From Clostridiales bacterium (GTDB lineage: Bacteria; Bacillota; Clostridia; Christensenellales; Aristaeellaceae), in the NCBI GenBank assembly GCA_004556545.1, contig SFGO01000001.1:1-64000 (forward strand): 64,000 nucleotides of DNA, in the 5' to 3' direction. A program made the translations under genes and the position numbers. The number at the start of each line of letters is the position of its first letter. The stretch's first letter is position 1. Positions 9,372 to 17,654 of the stretch are shown here, piece after piece. The notes beneath the pieces were generated by a model. It had not been told where the DNA came from and ran no database searches. It worked only from the letters and a program-made list of their open reading frames with translations.

Positions 9372-9611
9372 ATGGTAAAGCAGAGCAGCAGTTCCTCTCG
9401 GAACACCCAGACCACCGTGCCCGAAGCGCGCGCCGCGCTGGACAACATGAAGTATGAGATCGCCCGGGAATTGGGTATCAACTTCAACCAGGGCTATAAC
9501 GGCGACCTGAGCTCCCGGGAAAACGGCTACGTGGGAGGCTATATGGTGAAGCGCCTGATTGAGCAGGCGGAGCGGCAAATGGCTTCTCAGGGCGGAAAGA
9601 CCTCCCGATGA
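9372..9611 (+). CDS. Alpha/beta-type small acid-soluble spore protein (first copy)
   Basis: DNA-binding spore-core protein that coats and protects forespore DNA and is degraded by the Gpr protease on germination. The 79-aa protein contains ALDNMKYEIARELGI and GYVGGYMVKRLIEQAE, the two conserved helices of the family; the Gpr site lies in YEIARELGI. ATG 9372 follows AAGGAGG and is preferred over the in-frame ATG at 9342. I could not identify a convincing SigG promoter upstream. The next gene is a second copy 31 bases downstream. Confidence 0.96.
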   Translation: MVKQSSSSSRNTQTTVPEARAALDNMKYEIARELGINFNQGYNGDLSSRENGYVGGYMVKRLIEQAERQMASQGGKTSR

Positions 9612-9642
9612 ACGGGAAATATTTTGATGAGGTGAAGGGAAA

Positions 9643-9867
9643 ATGTATCAGAATCAGCAGAGCGGCACCAACAACGGCGGCATGGTCCCCGAGGCCAAGC
9701 AGGCCCTGAACAACATGAAGTTCGAAATCGCCAACGAACTGGGCATCAACCTCAAGCAGGGCTACAACGGCGATATGCCCAGCCGTCAGGCCGGTTATAT
9801 CGGCGGTTACATGGTCAAGCGCCTGATTGAGCAGGCCGAGCGCGCCATGAGCGGCAGCCAGAAGTAA
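9643..9867 (+). CDS. Alpha/beta-type small acid-soluble spore protein (second copy)
   Basis: A 74-aa SASP very similar to the preceding one through the core (ALNNMKFEIANELGI, GYIGGYMVKRLIEQAE) and different at the ends, so the pair is a tandem duplication that has diverged at its termini. A GATGAGGTGAAGG ribosome site precedes ATG 9643. The pair is probably one forespore transcript ending at the terminator at 9876. Confidence 0.96.
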   Translation: MYQNQQSGTNNGGMVPEAKQALNNMKFEIANELGINLKQGYNGDMPSRQAGYIGGYMVKRLIEQAERAMSGSQK

Positions 9868-9875
9868 GCTTCTGA

Positions 9876-9919
9876 AAAAAGAGAGGCGGCACGACGAATG
9901 CGTCGTACCGTCTCTTTTG
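9876..9919. terminator. Bidirectional terminator between SASP genes and engB
   Basis: An A-run and GAGAGGCGGCACGACG pair imperfectly with CGTCGTACCGTCTC followed by TTTT. It lies between converging transcripts. Confidence 0.85.
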
Positions 9920-9949
9920 CTGTGTGCCGAAAAGGAACGGAAGATGGGT

Positions 9950-10609
9950 TTATTCCGCAGAATCGTCCGCTTCTTCGGCAGCGTCTGCTTCCTCTTCCGG
10001 CTCTTCCTCTGGCAGCAGCTCCTCCGGTTTTTGCAAAAGCCCGCCCAGCATGCCCAGAAGCTCGCTGCGGCCCTGACCGTTTTCGCTGGAATAGCAGAGA
10101 ATCTCCCACGGCTGTACCAGCAGCGCCCGGCAAATGGGAGCGATCTGCTTCATCCGCGCGCCTCGGCTGATTTTGTCCGCCTTGGTGGCGATGACCGTAA
10201 AGGGAATGCCCATCTGCCGAAAATACTGGCTCATGGCAATGTCTTCCTGCGTGGGTTCGTGCCGGATGTCCACCAGATGCAGCACGTGGCGCAGGTGGGT
10301 GCTTTGCTGGAAGTAGCCGTCCATCATTGCGCCCCAGCGCATTTTTTCTTTTTTGTCTACTTTGGCAAAGCCGTAGCCGGGCAGGTCTACCAGATGAAAA
10401 CTGCCGTTGATGAGAAAAACGTTGATCAGCCGCGTTTTGCCCGGGGTAGCGCTGGTCTTGCAAAGCTTGCGGCGGTTGCACAGCGAATTGATGAGCGAGC
10501 TTTTGCCCACGTTGCTCTTGCCGACTACCGCCAGCTGGGGCAGGGTAATGGGCGGCTTTTCACGGTATTGATCCATACTGGTGACGAATTCAGCGGTTTT
10601 GATTTCCAT
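9950..10609 (-). CDS. engB: Ribosome biogenesis GTP-binding protein EngB (YsxC/YihA)
   Basis: TRAFAC-class GTPase needed for maturation of the large ribosomal subunit. GTPase motifs are in order: G1 GKSNVGKS (30-37), G2 around T52-T55, G3 DLPGYG (75-80), G4 TKAD (142-145) and a G5-like SSE near 174. The 219-aa protein ends with an acidic Glu/Asp-rich tail of about 25 residues (from LLPEEEPEEE) that most homologues lack. It follows lon by 45 bases on the same strand, the order lon-engB (ysxC) known from Bacillus, so the two are probably co-transcribed. Confidence 0.96.
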   Translation of the reverse strand: MEIKTAEFVTSMDQYREKPPITLPQLAVVGKSNVGKSSLINSLCNRRKLCKTSATPGKTRLINVFLINGSFHLVDLPGYGFAKVDKKEKMRWGAMMDGYFQQSTHLRHVLHLVDIRHEPTQEDIAMSQYFRQMGIPFTVIATKADKISRGARMKQIAPICRALLVQPWEILCYSSENGQGRSELLGMLGGLLQKPEELLPEEEPEEEADAAEEADDSAE

Positions 10610-10654
10610 CTTCTTTTTCCCTTTTGAACATTCGGACGTTTGTTTCGTTGCCGG

Positions 10655-13057
10655 TCAGCCTTGATGCATCATGGTAGGCTGACGGGATTCGCTGGGGGAT
10701 ACGCGGGGCAGCGCTTCGGCGGGCGCGGCGGGCAGAGGAGCGGTCAGCGCCCGTTCCAGCACCTGCTTTACATCCCGCACCGGCGTGATACGAAGCTGTT
10801 CCTTGACCACCGGGGCCACTTCTTCCAGATCCTTCTCATTTTCTTCCGGGATCAGCACTTCTGTAATACCCGCCCGGTAGGCGGCCATCAGCTTTTCCTT
10901 CAGACCGCCGATGGGCAGCACCTTGCCCCGCAGAGTGACTTCGCCGGTCATGGCGATATCCTGCCGCACGGGAATGCCCGTCAGTACGCTGACCAGCGCG
11001 GTAGTCAGCGTTACGCCGGCGGAAGGGCCGTCCTTGGGCACCGCGCCCTCGGGTACATGAATGTGAATGTCGTGCTTTTTGAAATAATCCGCTTCCAGTC
11101 CCCATGCCTCGCTGTGGGCCCTTGCCCAGCTGAGAGCTGCCTTGGCGCTTTCCTGCATCACATCGCCCAGCTTGCCGGTCAGCTGCAAGGCGCCGTTTCC
11201 GGGCATGGAGAGACATTCCACCGTCAGCATTTCGCCGCCCACGGAGGTGTAGGCCAGTCCGTTGACCATGCCCACGGAAGCTGTTTTCTCGGGCTGCTCC
11301 CGGGAGAAGCGGGGCGCGCCCAGATACTGCTGCAGCTTCTGTGCCGTCACGGTGACGGTTTCGGCATTTTCGTCCAGCATTTCCACCACGGCCTTGCGGA
11401 CTACCTTTGCCAGCACCCGTTCCAGCTCGCGAACGCCGGCTTCCCTAGTGTAGCCTTCGATGACGGCCTTGAGCAGCCGGTCGTTCATCCGGACGCTGCC
11501 CGGCTTCAGCCCGTGCTGACGAATCTGCTTGGGCAGAAGGTGCTTGCGGGCGATGCGCAGCTTTTCCTCTTCGGTATAGCTGGACACTTCGATGATCTCC
11601 AGACGATCCAGCAGCGGCCCCGGGATGGTGTCCATGGAGTTGGCAGTGGTGATGAACATGACCTTGCTCAGGTCGAAGGGGAGCTCCATGTAATGGTCGC
11701 GGAAGGCGTAATTCTGCTCCGCGTCCAGCACTTCCAGCAGCGCCGAAGCCGGGTCGCCCCGGAAATCGCTGCTCATTTTGTCGATTTCGTCAAACAGGAA
11801 CACCGGATTCATGGTGCCCGCCTGCTTGATGCCGGAAATGATTCGGCCCGGAATTGCGCCTACATAGGTGCGCCGGTGACCGCGAATCTCGGCTTCGTCC
11901 CGCACACCGCCCAGCGACATCTGGACGAATTCCCGGCCGACAGCCTTCGCCACCGCCCGGACGATAGAGGTCTTGCCCACGCCCGGAGGGCCGACAAAGC
12001 ACAGAATCGGGCCTTTCATGTCCTGCTTCATGCGCAGCACGGCCAGATATTCGATGATGCGCTCCTTGACCTTTTCCAGCCCGTAATGATCCTGATCCAG
12101 AATCCGCCGGGCCCGCTTCAGATCCAGATTGTCCGTGGTGGTCTTGCCCCAGGGCAGATCCAGGATCCATTCCACATAGGTGCGGCTGATGCCGATCTCC
12201 GGCGTGCCGGGAGCCATGTGGGACAGGCGTTCCAGCTCTTTTTCCGCCTTCTGCCGGGCTTCGTCGTTCAAGGGCGTTTTTTCCAGCTTTTCCCGAAGTT
12301 CTTCCACATCGGTGCCGTCCTTGTCGCCCAGCTCGGTCTGAATAGCCTTGATCTGCTCCCGCAGGTAATAATCCTTCTGGTTGCGCTCAATCTGCTTCTT
12401 GATGCGGGCCTGCACCTGCTTTTCCACGTCGGCCAGCTCTGTTTCCCGCAAAAGGATGCCGCAGAGCGTTTCCAGCCGTTCCCGGGCCTTGAGCTGTTCC
12501 AGAATGGCCTGCCGGTCTTCCAGACGGGTCAGCACGTTGGCGGCGATCACGTCCGCCAGCTGGTCGGGCTGCTCTACTTCCAGAACCGAGTTCAGCGTTT
12601 CCTGAGAAACCCGCATGCTGGTCTGGCAGTACTGCTCAAAATATTCCTGCGTGGTGCGCACCAGAGCCTTCATTTCGGGGCTGTCCTTCAGACTGGTGTC
12701 TACGGAAGGACGAACGTCCGCCATCATGCAGGGCTCTTCCTCGGATACCTCCAAAAGAACGGCCCGCTGCAGGCCCTCCACCAGTACGCGGATGCTGTCG
12801 CCCGGCAGATTCAGCGCCTGCTTGACCACTGCAATGGTGCCCACCCGGCAGAGATCCTCCCGCGTAGGATCGTCATTTTCCGCATCCTTCTGAGCGACCA
12901 GAAAAATTTTCTGATCGCCTGTCATTGCTTTTTCCAGCGCGGCTACGCTTTTGGGCCTGCCTACGTCAAAATGCAGCACCATATGGGGGAATACCATCAT
13001 TCCCCGAAGGGGCAGCACCGGCATGCAGACCGCTCTCGCCCTGCGCGTCGTTTCCAT
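10655..13057 (-). CDS. lon: ATP-dependent protease LonA
   Basis: Cytoplasmic hexameric AAA+ serine protease for damaged and regulatory proteins. In order: LON substrate-binding domain (about 10-210, PVLPLRGMMVFP at its start), coiled region, AAA+ module with Walker A GPPGVGKT and Walker B FLFDEIDK, and the C-terminal protease domain with the catalytic Ser in PKDGPSAGVT and a downstream catalytic Lys. At 800 aa it has the family's usual length. ATG 13055-13057 with GGAGG eight bases upstream fixes the start; the reading frame remains open far upstream but belongs to antisense of the next gene. A second, LonB-type protease is at 39-41 kb. Confidence 0.97.
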   Translation of the reverse strand: METTRRARAVCMPVLPLRGMMVFPHMVLHFDVGRPKSVAALEKAMTGDQKIFLVAQKDAENDDPTREDLCRVGTIAVVKQALNLPGDSIRVLVEGLQRAVLLEVSEEEPCMMADVRPSVDTSLKDSPEMKALVRTTQEYFEQYCQTSMRVSQETLNSVLEVEQPDQLADVIAANVLTRLEDRQAILEQLKARERLETLCGILLRETELADVEKQVQARIKKQIERNQKDYYLREQIKAIQTELGDKDGTDVEELREKLEKTPLNDEARQKAEKELERLSHMAPGTPEIGISRTYVEWILDLPWGKTTTDNLDLKRARRILDQDHYGLEKVKERIIEYLAVLRMKQDMKGPILCFVGPPGVGKTSIVRAVAKAVGREFVQMSLGGVRDEAEIRGHRRTYVGAIPGRIISGIKQAGTMNPVFLFDEIDKMSSDFRGDPASALLEVLDAEQNYAFRDHYMELPFDLSKVMFITTANSMDTIPGPLLDRLEIIEVSSYTEEEKLRIARKHLLPKQIRQHGLKPGSVRMNDRLLKAVIEGYTREAGVRELERVLAKVVRKAVVEMLDENAETVTVTAQKLQQYLGAPRFSREQPEKTASVGMVNGLAYTSVGGEMLTVECLSMPGNGALQLTGKLGDVMQESAKAALSWARAHSEAWGLEADYFKKHDIHIHVPEGAVPKDGPSAGVTLTTALVSVLTGIPVRQDIAMTGEVTLRGKVLPIGGLKEKLMAAYRAGITEVLIPEENEKDLEEVAPVVKEQLRITPVRDVKQVLERALTAPLPAAPAEALPRVSPSESRQPTMMHQG

Positions 13058-13145
13058 ATACCATGCCTCCATCGGCCTGCGCCCGTCAGCGCAGGGGTGT
13101 GTTTCAAGCAAAATCCGCTCGCGGCGGAAAAACCGCCGTTCCATG

Positions 13146-13174
13146 ATTATAGCGGCACCTTTCTTGAATTGCAA
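13146..13174 (-). promoter_or_regulatory. SigA promoter of lon-engB
   Basis: On the minus strand: TTGCAA (13169-13174), 17-bp spacer, TATAAT (13146-13151). The leader before lon is about 80 nt. No CtsR heptad pair (GGTCAAA repeat) was seen. Confidence 0.8.
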
Positions 13175-13203
13175 GGGATATATATGGAACAACGATTTCA
13201 CCA

Positions 13204-13232
13204 TTGCATTTTGAAGCGGGTTCTGGTATATT
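13204..13232 (+). promoter_or_regulatory. SigA promoter of the choloylglycine-hydrolase-family gene
   Basis: TTGCAT (13204-13209), 17-bp spacer, TATATT (13227-13232), starting transcription about 65 nt before the ATG and back-to-back with the lon promoter. Confidence 0.7.
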
Positions 13233-13303
13233 TCAATCAGTAAACAAATGCTTCTGCCGTGAATCTCATGTACCCGAGCGTTTATGAAGGAGGAACTTAA
13301 CCA

Positions 13304-14392
13304 ATGAAAAAAAGCTGCCTTGCTCTGCTTCTGGCCGTCCTGATGACGATGAGCGCCACGATGGCCTGGGCCGAGGGCCTCAATCCCGCCGCGTATCTGA
13401 AAACCGACGAACAGCGCGCCTCCGTGGCAACGCTGACCGACGTCAACGACGGCAAGATTTACACAATGGACTATACCGCCGACTACCAGCTGGACGCGCT
13501 GCTGGAAGCCAGTGTGGCCGATGTGGAAGGCATGGTACGTTTTTTGCAGGAAACGCTGCTGGGCGGCGGAACGGCTGCGACGGGCACGGTGGACGCCGGA
13601 TGCAGCGCCTTCACCGCACAAAGCGAGGAAGGTCAGATTCTCTACGGCCGCAATTTCGACTATAAAATGGATATGACCGCCGTGCTGATCCGTACTGCGC
13701 CGGAAAACGGCTACCGTTCCATCGGTCTGGCCAATGTGGGCTGGATCGGCTATACCGCCGGTTCGTTGAACGACGGAACCACTGATCTGTCCATGGCAGC
13801 GTTCTTCCCGTACCTTCTGATGGACGGCATGAACGAGAAGGGCCTTTCCATGAGCGTTTTGAAGCTTCGGGGCGACCCTGCGCTTCAGGATACGGGCAAA
13901 AACAAAATTTCCACTACCGTCGCTCTGCGGCTGGTGCTGGATCGGGCCGCCAATGTGGACGAAGCGCTGGAACTGCTGGATCAGTATGACATGCAGTCCT
14001 CCATGCCGGATGCGAACTTCCACTTCCTGCTGGCGGATGCCTCCGGAAAGGCCGTGGTGCTGGAATACCTGCCCAACGGCAAGCGCATGGTGTACGATCA
14101 GAATTACGTGACCAACTTCTATCTGACGGAAAACGTGCCCTATGCGCCGGTGCGCGGCAAAGACCGCTATGACCTGATCGAGCAGACCCTTGCCTTCAAA
14201 AAGGGCGTGATGAGCGAAGCCGAGGTCATGGCGCTGCTGGCCGTTATCGGTCAGCCCGAAACCGAGGAAGCCACCAGCATGACCCAGTGGTCTGTGGTGT
14301 ACAACCTGACGGAACTCACGGGCCGGGTGGCCGTGGTACGCGAGTACGACAACGTGTTCCGCTTCTCACTGGATGACATGATCCAGCCGTAA
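13304..14392 (+). CDS. Secreted linear amide C-N hydrolase of the choloylglycine hydrolase / Ntn family
   Basis: Ntn-fold amidase (bile salt hydrolase, penicillin V acylase and acid-ceramidase-like relatives). A Sec signal peptide (1-23, cleavage after AWA) is followed by a propeptide-like stretch and the motif AGCSAF. Cys100 is the presumed N-terminal nucleophile exposed by autocleavage after G99. YGRNFDYKMDM downstream matches the conserved Arg/Asp substrate-pocket segment. Classical bile salt hydrolases carry the nucleophile at Cys2 and are cytoplasmic, so this 362-aa exported precursor is more like acid-ceramidase/NAAA-type members. The substrate cannot be read from sequence. AAGGAGG precedes ATG 13304; a GPH symporter follows 39 bases later. 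Confidence 0.82.
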   Translation: MKKSCLALLLAVLMTMSATMAWAEGLNPAAYLKTDEQRASVATLTDVNDGKIYTMDYTADYQLDALLEASVADVEGMVRFLQETLLGGGTAATGTVDAGCSAFTAQSEEGQILYGRNFDYKMDMTAVLIRTAPENGYRSIGLANVGWIGYTAGSLNDGTTDLSMAAFFPYLLMDGMNEKGLSMSVLKLRGDPALQDTGKNKISTTVALRLVLDRAANVDEALELLDQYDMQSSMPDANFHFLLADASGKAVVLEYLPNGKRMVYDQNYVTNFYLTENVPYAPVRGKDRYDLIEQTLAFKKGVMSEAEVMALLAVIGQPETEEATSMTQWSVVYNLTELTGRVAVVREYDNVFRFSLDDMIQP

Positions 14393-14431
14393 CCCTATCA
14401 CCTTTTGACACGCAAAGGAGTCCTTACTACG

Positions 14432-15910
14432 ATGGACGAAGCCAGAAGAACCCGGAAAAACCTTTGGATGTTCCCCCTTGGCACCGTAGGCCGGGATATG
14501 ATCTACACCCTGTTTACCAACTTTATCCTGACCTATATTCTTTTTACCCGCAGCCTGACGGCGGCGCAGCTGTCGGCCATTACTGCCATCATGGTAGCCG
14601 CCCGGGTATTCGACGCGCTGAACGACCCCATCATGGGCAATATCATCGAACGTACCCGCTCCCGCTACGGCAAGTTCAAGCCGTGGCTGCTGGCGGGCAT
14701 TCTTCTGACCAGCGCCGTGGTGTACGCCGCCTTCAATACCCGGCTGGAGGGCTGGAGCTTTGTGGCGTTCTTTGGCTTTATCTATCTGATGTACTCCATC
14801 GCCTATACCATGCATGATATTTCCTACTGGGGCATGGTGGCGGCACTGGGTTCCGACGAGGATACCCGCAACCGCTTCACATCCCGGGCCACGCTGTTTG
14901 CGGGCGTTGGCGCTACGCTGGCCAGCGTGGTGATCCCCATGTTCACCACGGGCGAAATGGCGATGGGCGGCAATGCGGAAACGGCCTACGGACGGGTGGC
15001 GCTGATCGTCTGCCTGCTGGCCCCGCTGTTTTTGTGCTTCACGATCTTCGGCGTTCGGGAAAACCGAGACGAAATGAAGGAAAAAGCCCCGCCGGTCAGC
15101 TTCCGCAAGATCTGGAACACTATCACCGGCAACGAACAGCTTTTGTGGATCGCGCTGATCTTTCTGGTGCAGCAGGTGGGCAATAATTTGGTGGTCGGCG
15201 GCATCGGCTCCACGTATATCTATCTGGCCTTCGGCTATCGGGGCGGCCTGTATTCCCTGTTCACCATCGTGGGCGTGGCGGCTACGGCCTTCCTGATGGT
15301 GTTCTATCCCACCATTTCCCGCCATATTACCCGCAAGCGCCTGATGGGCATCATGATGGCCGTTTCCACGGTGGGCTACGCCCTGACGCTGGGCTGCGGC
15401 CTGCTGCTTTCCGGCGGCATGACCCAGTTCTGGCTGGTGACGCTTGGCTATATGCTGTCCAACTTCGGCCAGTACTGTTTCTATCTGATGATGATGATCT
15501 CCATCATCAATACCGTGGAGTACAACGAGTATCGGTTCGGACGGCGGGACGAGGCCATTATCACCTCCCTGCGTCCCTTCCTGACCAAAATGTCCTCTGC
15601 AGTGGTGGCGGCCCTGACGACCGTCGGCTATCTGATCTTCGGCGTGACCGGCTACACGAATCAGATCTCCGCGCTGGAGCAGCAGTCCGCCCAAGGGCTG
15701 CTGGCCGAAGCGGAGAAGCTGGCGCAGATCGATCAGGTGCTTTCCGGCGTCAGCTCGTGGCAGACCCGCGGCCTGCTGCTGTGCATGACCGTTCTGCCCT
15801 TTGCCCTGATGCTGACGGCTTATCTTCTGTACCAGAAAAAATACAAGCTGGATGAGGACGAATACCGGCGCATCTGTCGCGAGCTGGAAGAAAAAAAGAA
15901 AGCGATTTAA
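14432..15910 (+). CDS. GPH-family (glycoside-pentoside-hexuronide:cation) symporter
   Basis: Twelve-helix MFS-fold membrane transporter. Family hallmarks are the N-terminal RDMIYTLF segment, DALNDPIMGNIIERTRSRYGKFKPW between helices 2 and 3, and EYNEYRFGRRDEAIITSLRPF near residue 370. At 492 aa it is full length. ATG 14432 with AAGGAG eleven bases upstream is preferred to the in-frame ATG at 14405, which has no ribosome site. It lies in one transcript with the secreted amidase and may import a product of that enzyme; known members move sugars or uronides, so the pairing with an amidase is unusual. Confidence 0.9.
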   Translation: MDEARRTRKNLWMFPLGTVGRDMIYTLFTNFILTYILFTRSLTAAQLSAITAIMVAARVFDALNDPIMGNIIERTRSRYGKFKPWLLAGILLTSAVVYAAFNTRLEGWSFVAFFGFIYLMYSIAYTMHDISYWGMVAALGSDEDTRNRFTSRATLFAGVGATLASVVIPMFTTGEMAMGGNAETAYGRVALIVCLLAPLFLCFTIFGVRENRDEMKEKAPPVSFRKIWNTITGNEQLLWIALIFLVQQVGNNLVVGGIGSTYIYLAFGYRGGLYSLFTIVGVAATAFLMVFYPTISRHITRKRLMGIMMAVSTVGYALTLGCGLLLSGGMTQFWLVTLGYMLSNFGQYCFYLMMMISIINTVEYNEYRFGRRDEAIITSLRPFLTKMSSAVVAALTTVGYLIFGVTGYTNQISALEQQSAQGLLAEAEKLAQIDQVLSGVSSWQTRGLLLCMTVLPFALMLTAYLLYQKKYKLDEDEYRRICRELEEKKKAI

Positions 15911-15917
15911 GCGGACA

Positions 15918-15963
15918 GGCGGTTCCGAAGACGGAAAAAGTGCTTCGGAATCGCCTCTTTTTT
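15918..15963 (+). terminator. Intrinsic terminator after the GPH symporter
   Basis: A 13-bp stem (15918-15930 with 15943-15955, one mismatch) is followed by TCTTTTTT. Confidence 0.92.
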
Positions 15964-15974
15964 GAAATTTTTCT

Positions 15975-16005
15975 TTGACTTAGAGCCAACTCCATCATGT
16001 ATACT
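15975..16005 (+). promoter_or_regulatory. MerR-type promoter with 19-bp spacer and dyad
   Basis: TTGACT (15975-15980) and TATACT (16000-16005) are 19 bp apart, the overlong spacing that MerR-family activators correct by untwisting DNA. The spacer holds GAG-N4-CTC (15983-15992) within TTAGAGCCAACTCCA, resembling the GAGTTAACTC-type operator upstream of MerR-type regulators of reductases. The regulated gene starts at 16026. Confidence 0.85.
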
Positions 16006-16025
16006 CCGCTTATGGAGGTGAGTCA

Positions 16026-16427
16026 ATGACTATCAAACAGGTATGCCAGCGTTACGGTCTAACGCAGGATACCCTTCGTTATTATGAGAAAATCGGAGTG
16101 ATCCCGCAGGTGCATCGTTCGGCCAGCGGAATTCGCGACTATGACGAGCAAGACCTGAGTTGGGTGGAAAACGCGGTCTGCCTGCGGAGCGCAGGCGTTC
16201 CGGTGGAAAGCATCGCTGAATACGTGAAACAGTATCAGGCGGGGGACGAAACGTTCGCCGCCCGGCGGGATCTGCTCAGCCGGGTGCTTTCCGAACTGAC
16301 GGAACAGCGAAGCCAATTGGACGCCGCCATTCAGAAGCTGACCTATAAAGTAGGCCGCTACGAAGAAGCGGTTCGGACGGGGGTACTGAGCTGGGAACCC
16401 AGGGAAACGGCGGAAAGGAACGAATAG
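16026..16427 (+). CDS. MerR-family transcriptional regulator
   Basis: DNA-binding activator with an N-terminal winged helix-turn-helix (MTIKQVCQRYGLTQDTLRYYEKIGVIP, about 1-70), a dimerising coiled coil (about 80-118) and a short C-terminus. At 133 aa with no metal-binding cysteine pair in the effector region, it looks like the AdhR/YraB-type group that responds to reactive aldehydes or electrophiles rather than metals; the single Cys in AVCLRSAG is the only candidate sensor residue. GGAGGTGA precedes ATG 16026. It heads an operon with an aldo/keto reductase and a flavoprotein and probably autoregulates through the 19-bp-spacer promoter. Confidence 0.94.
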   Translation: MTIKQVCQRYGLTQDTLRYYEKIGVIPQVHRSASGIRDYDEQDLSWVENAVCLRSAGVPVESIAEYVKQYQAGDETFAARRDLLSRVLSELTEQRSQLDAAIQKLTYKVGRYEEAVRTGVLSWEPRETAERNE

Positions 16428-16479
16428 GAATCTCCCTCTGGCTGACGGGGAGTGACTCAAAATCGAAAGGAGAACCAGA

Positions 16480-17613
16480 ATGATTTATCATGATTTTCAA
16501 GGACTGAAGCTTTCTGCGCTGGGCATGGGCAACATGCGTCTGCCGGTGATGGACGGCGACGACAGCCGTATCGACGAAGCGGCGACAAAAGAAATTCTGG
16601 ATACCTGCATGGCGAATGGCGTCAATTACTACGACACCGCATGGGGCTACCACAGCGGAAATTCCGAGCTGGTGGTAGGCAAGCTGCTGGCGGAATATCC
16701 TCGGGACAGCTTTTATCTGGCTTCCAAATTCCCCGGCTATGACCTGCGCAGCATGGGCAAGGTAGAGGAAATTTTTGAAAAACAGCTGGAAAAATGCCGG
16801 GTAGATTATTTCGATTTTTATCTGTTCCACAATGTGTGCGAGATGAACATCGACGCCTATCTCGATCCCCAATACGGCACCTACGATTATCTGATGGAGC
16901 AGAAGCGCCGGGGACGCATCCGGCATCTGGGCTTCTCCGCCCACGGTGATCTGCCCACCATCCGGCGCTTTCTGGAAGCCTACGGAAAGGACATGGAGTT
17001 CGGCCAGATCGAGCTGAACTACTTCGACTGGAATTTCCAGAATGCCAAAGGAAAGCTGGAATTGCTGCAGGAGTGGAACATTCCCGTCTGGGTGATGGAG
17101 CCGGTGCGCGGCGGACAGTTAGCCAAGCTCCAGCCAGAGGATGAGACGCGGCTGAAGGCGGCCCGGCCGGAGGAAAAGATCCCCGCGTGGGCCTTCCGTT
17201 TCCTGCAAAGCCTGCCTGTGACCGTCACCCTGTCCGGCATGACCAGTCTGGAGCAGGTGAAGGACAATCTGGCAACCTATCAGGAAGCCAAACCCCTGAA
17301 CCCGCAGGAAATGGAATTGATCCTTTCCGTGGCTGACGATATGATCCGCCGCACGACGGTGCCCTGCACGGCCTGTCATTACTGCGTCAGCCATTGCCCG
17401 AAACATCTGCCCATTCCCGATCTGCTGAAACTGTACAACGAAGCCATGGTGGCCGGTTCCGGCGCGTTCATTTCGTCCATGAGGCTGGCTTCTTTCCCGC
17501 CGGAGCATCAGCCGTCGGCCTGCGTGGCCTGCCATAGCTGTGAAAAAGTTTGCCCGCAGCAGATTCACATTCCCGATGCCCTGGCGGATTTTGCCCGGCG
17601 CATGGGGCGGTGA
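16480..17613 (+). CDS. Aldo/keto reductase with C-terminal 2x[4Fe-4S] ferredoxin-like domain
   Basis: NAD(P)H-type oxidoreductase. The N-terminal TIM-barrel AKR domain (about 1-275) shows the catalytic Asp/Tyr segment YYDTAWGYH, FYLASKFPG and the His in DFYLFHNV. The C-terminus adds two cysteine clusters, CTACHYCVSHCPK and CVACHSCEKVCPQ, each able to hold a 4Fe-4S cluster. This architecture is common in anaerobes and suggests electron exchange with ferredoxin or an adjacent flavoprotein. It sits between the MerR regulator (52-base gap) and a flavodoxin-fold protein (41-base gap), consistent with an aldehyde or redox stress operon. Start supported by AAAGGAGAA. Confidence 0.94.
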   Translation: MIYHDFQGLKLSALGMGNMRLPVMDGDDSRIDEAATKEILDTCMANGVNYYDTAWGYHSGNSELVVGKLLAEYPRDSFYLASKFPGYDLRSMGKVEEIFEKQLEKCRVDYFDFYLFHNVCEMNIDAYLDPQYGTYDYLMEQKRRGRIRHLGFSAHGDLPTIRRFLEAYGKDMEFGQIELNYFDWNFQNAKGKLELLQEWNIPVWVMEPVRGGQLAKLQPEDETRLKAARPEEKIPAWAFRFLQSLPVTVTLSGMTSLEQVKDNLATYQEAKPLNPQEMELILSVADDMIRRTTVPCTACHYCVSHCPKHLPIPDLLKLYNEAMVAGSGAFISSMRLASFPPEHQPSACVACHSCEKVCPQQIHIPDALADFARRMGR

Positions 17614-17654
17614 GCCGCTTCCCCGCACATTTGACTGAAAAGAGGAGACGCAAC

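Noticed and set aside
10640..13243. A very long open frame on the plus strand opposite lon
   Set aside because: It is the mirror of lon's codon pattern, lacks a ribosome site and has a His/Gln/Arg-rich composition typical of antisense frames in G+C-rich genes.
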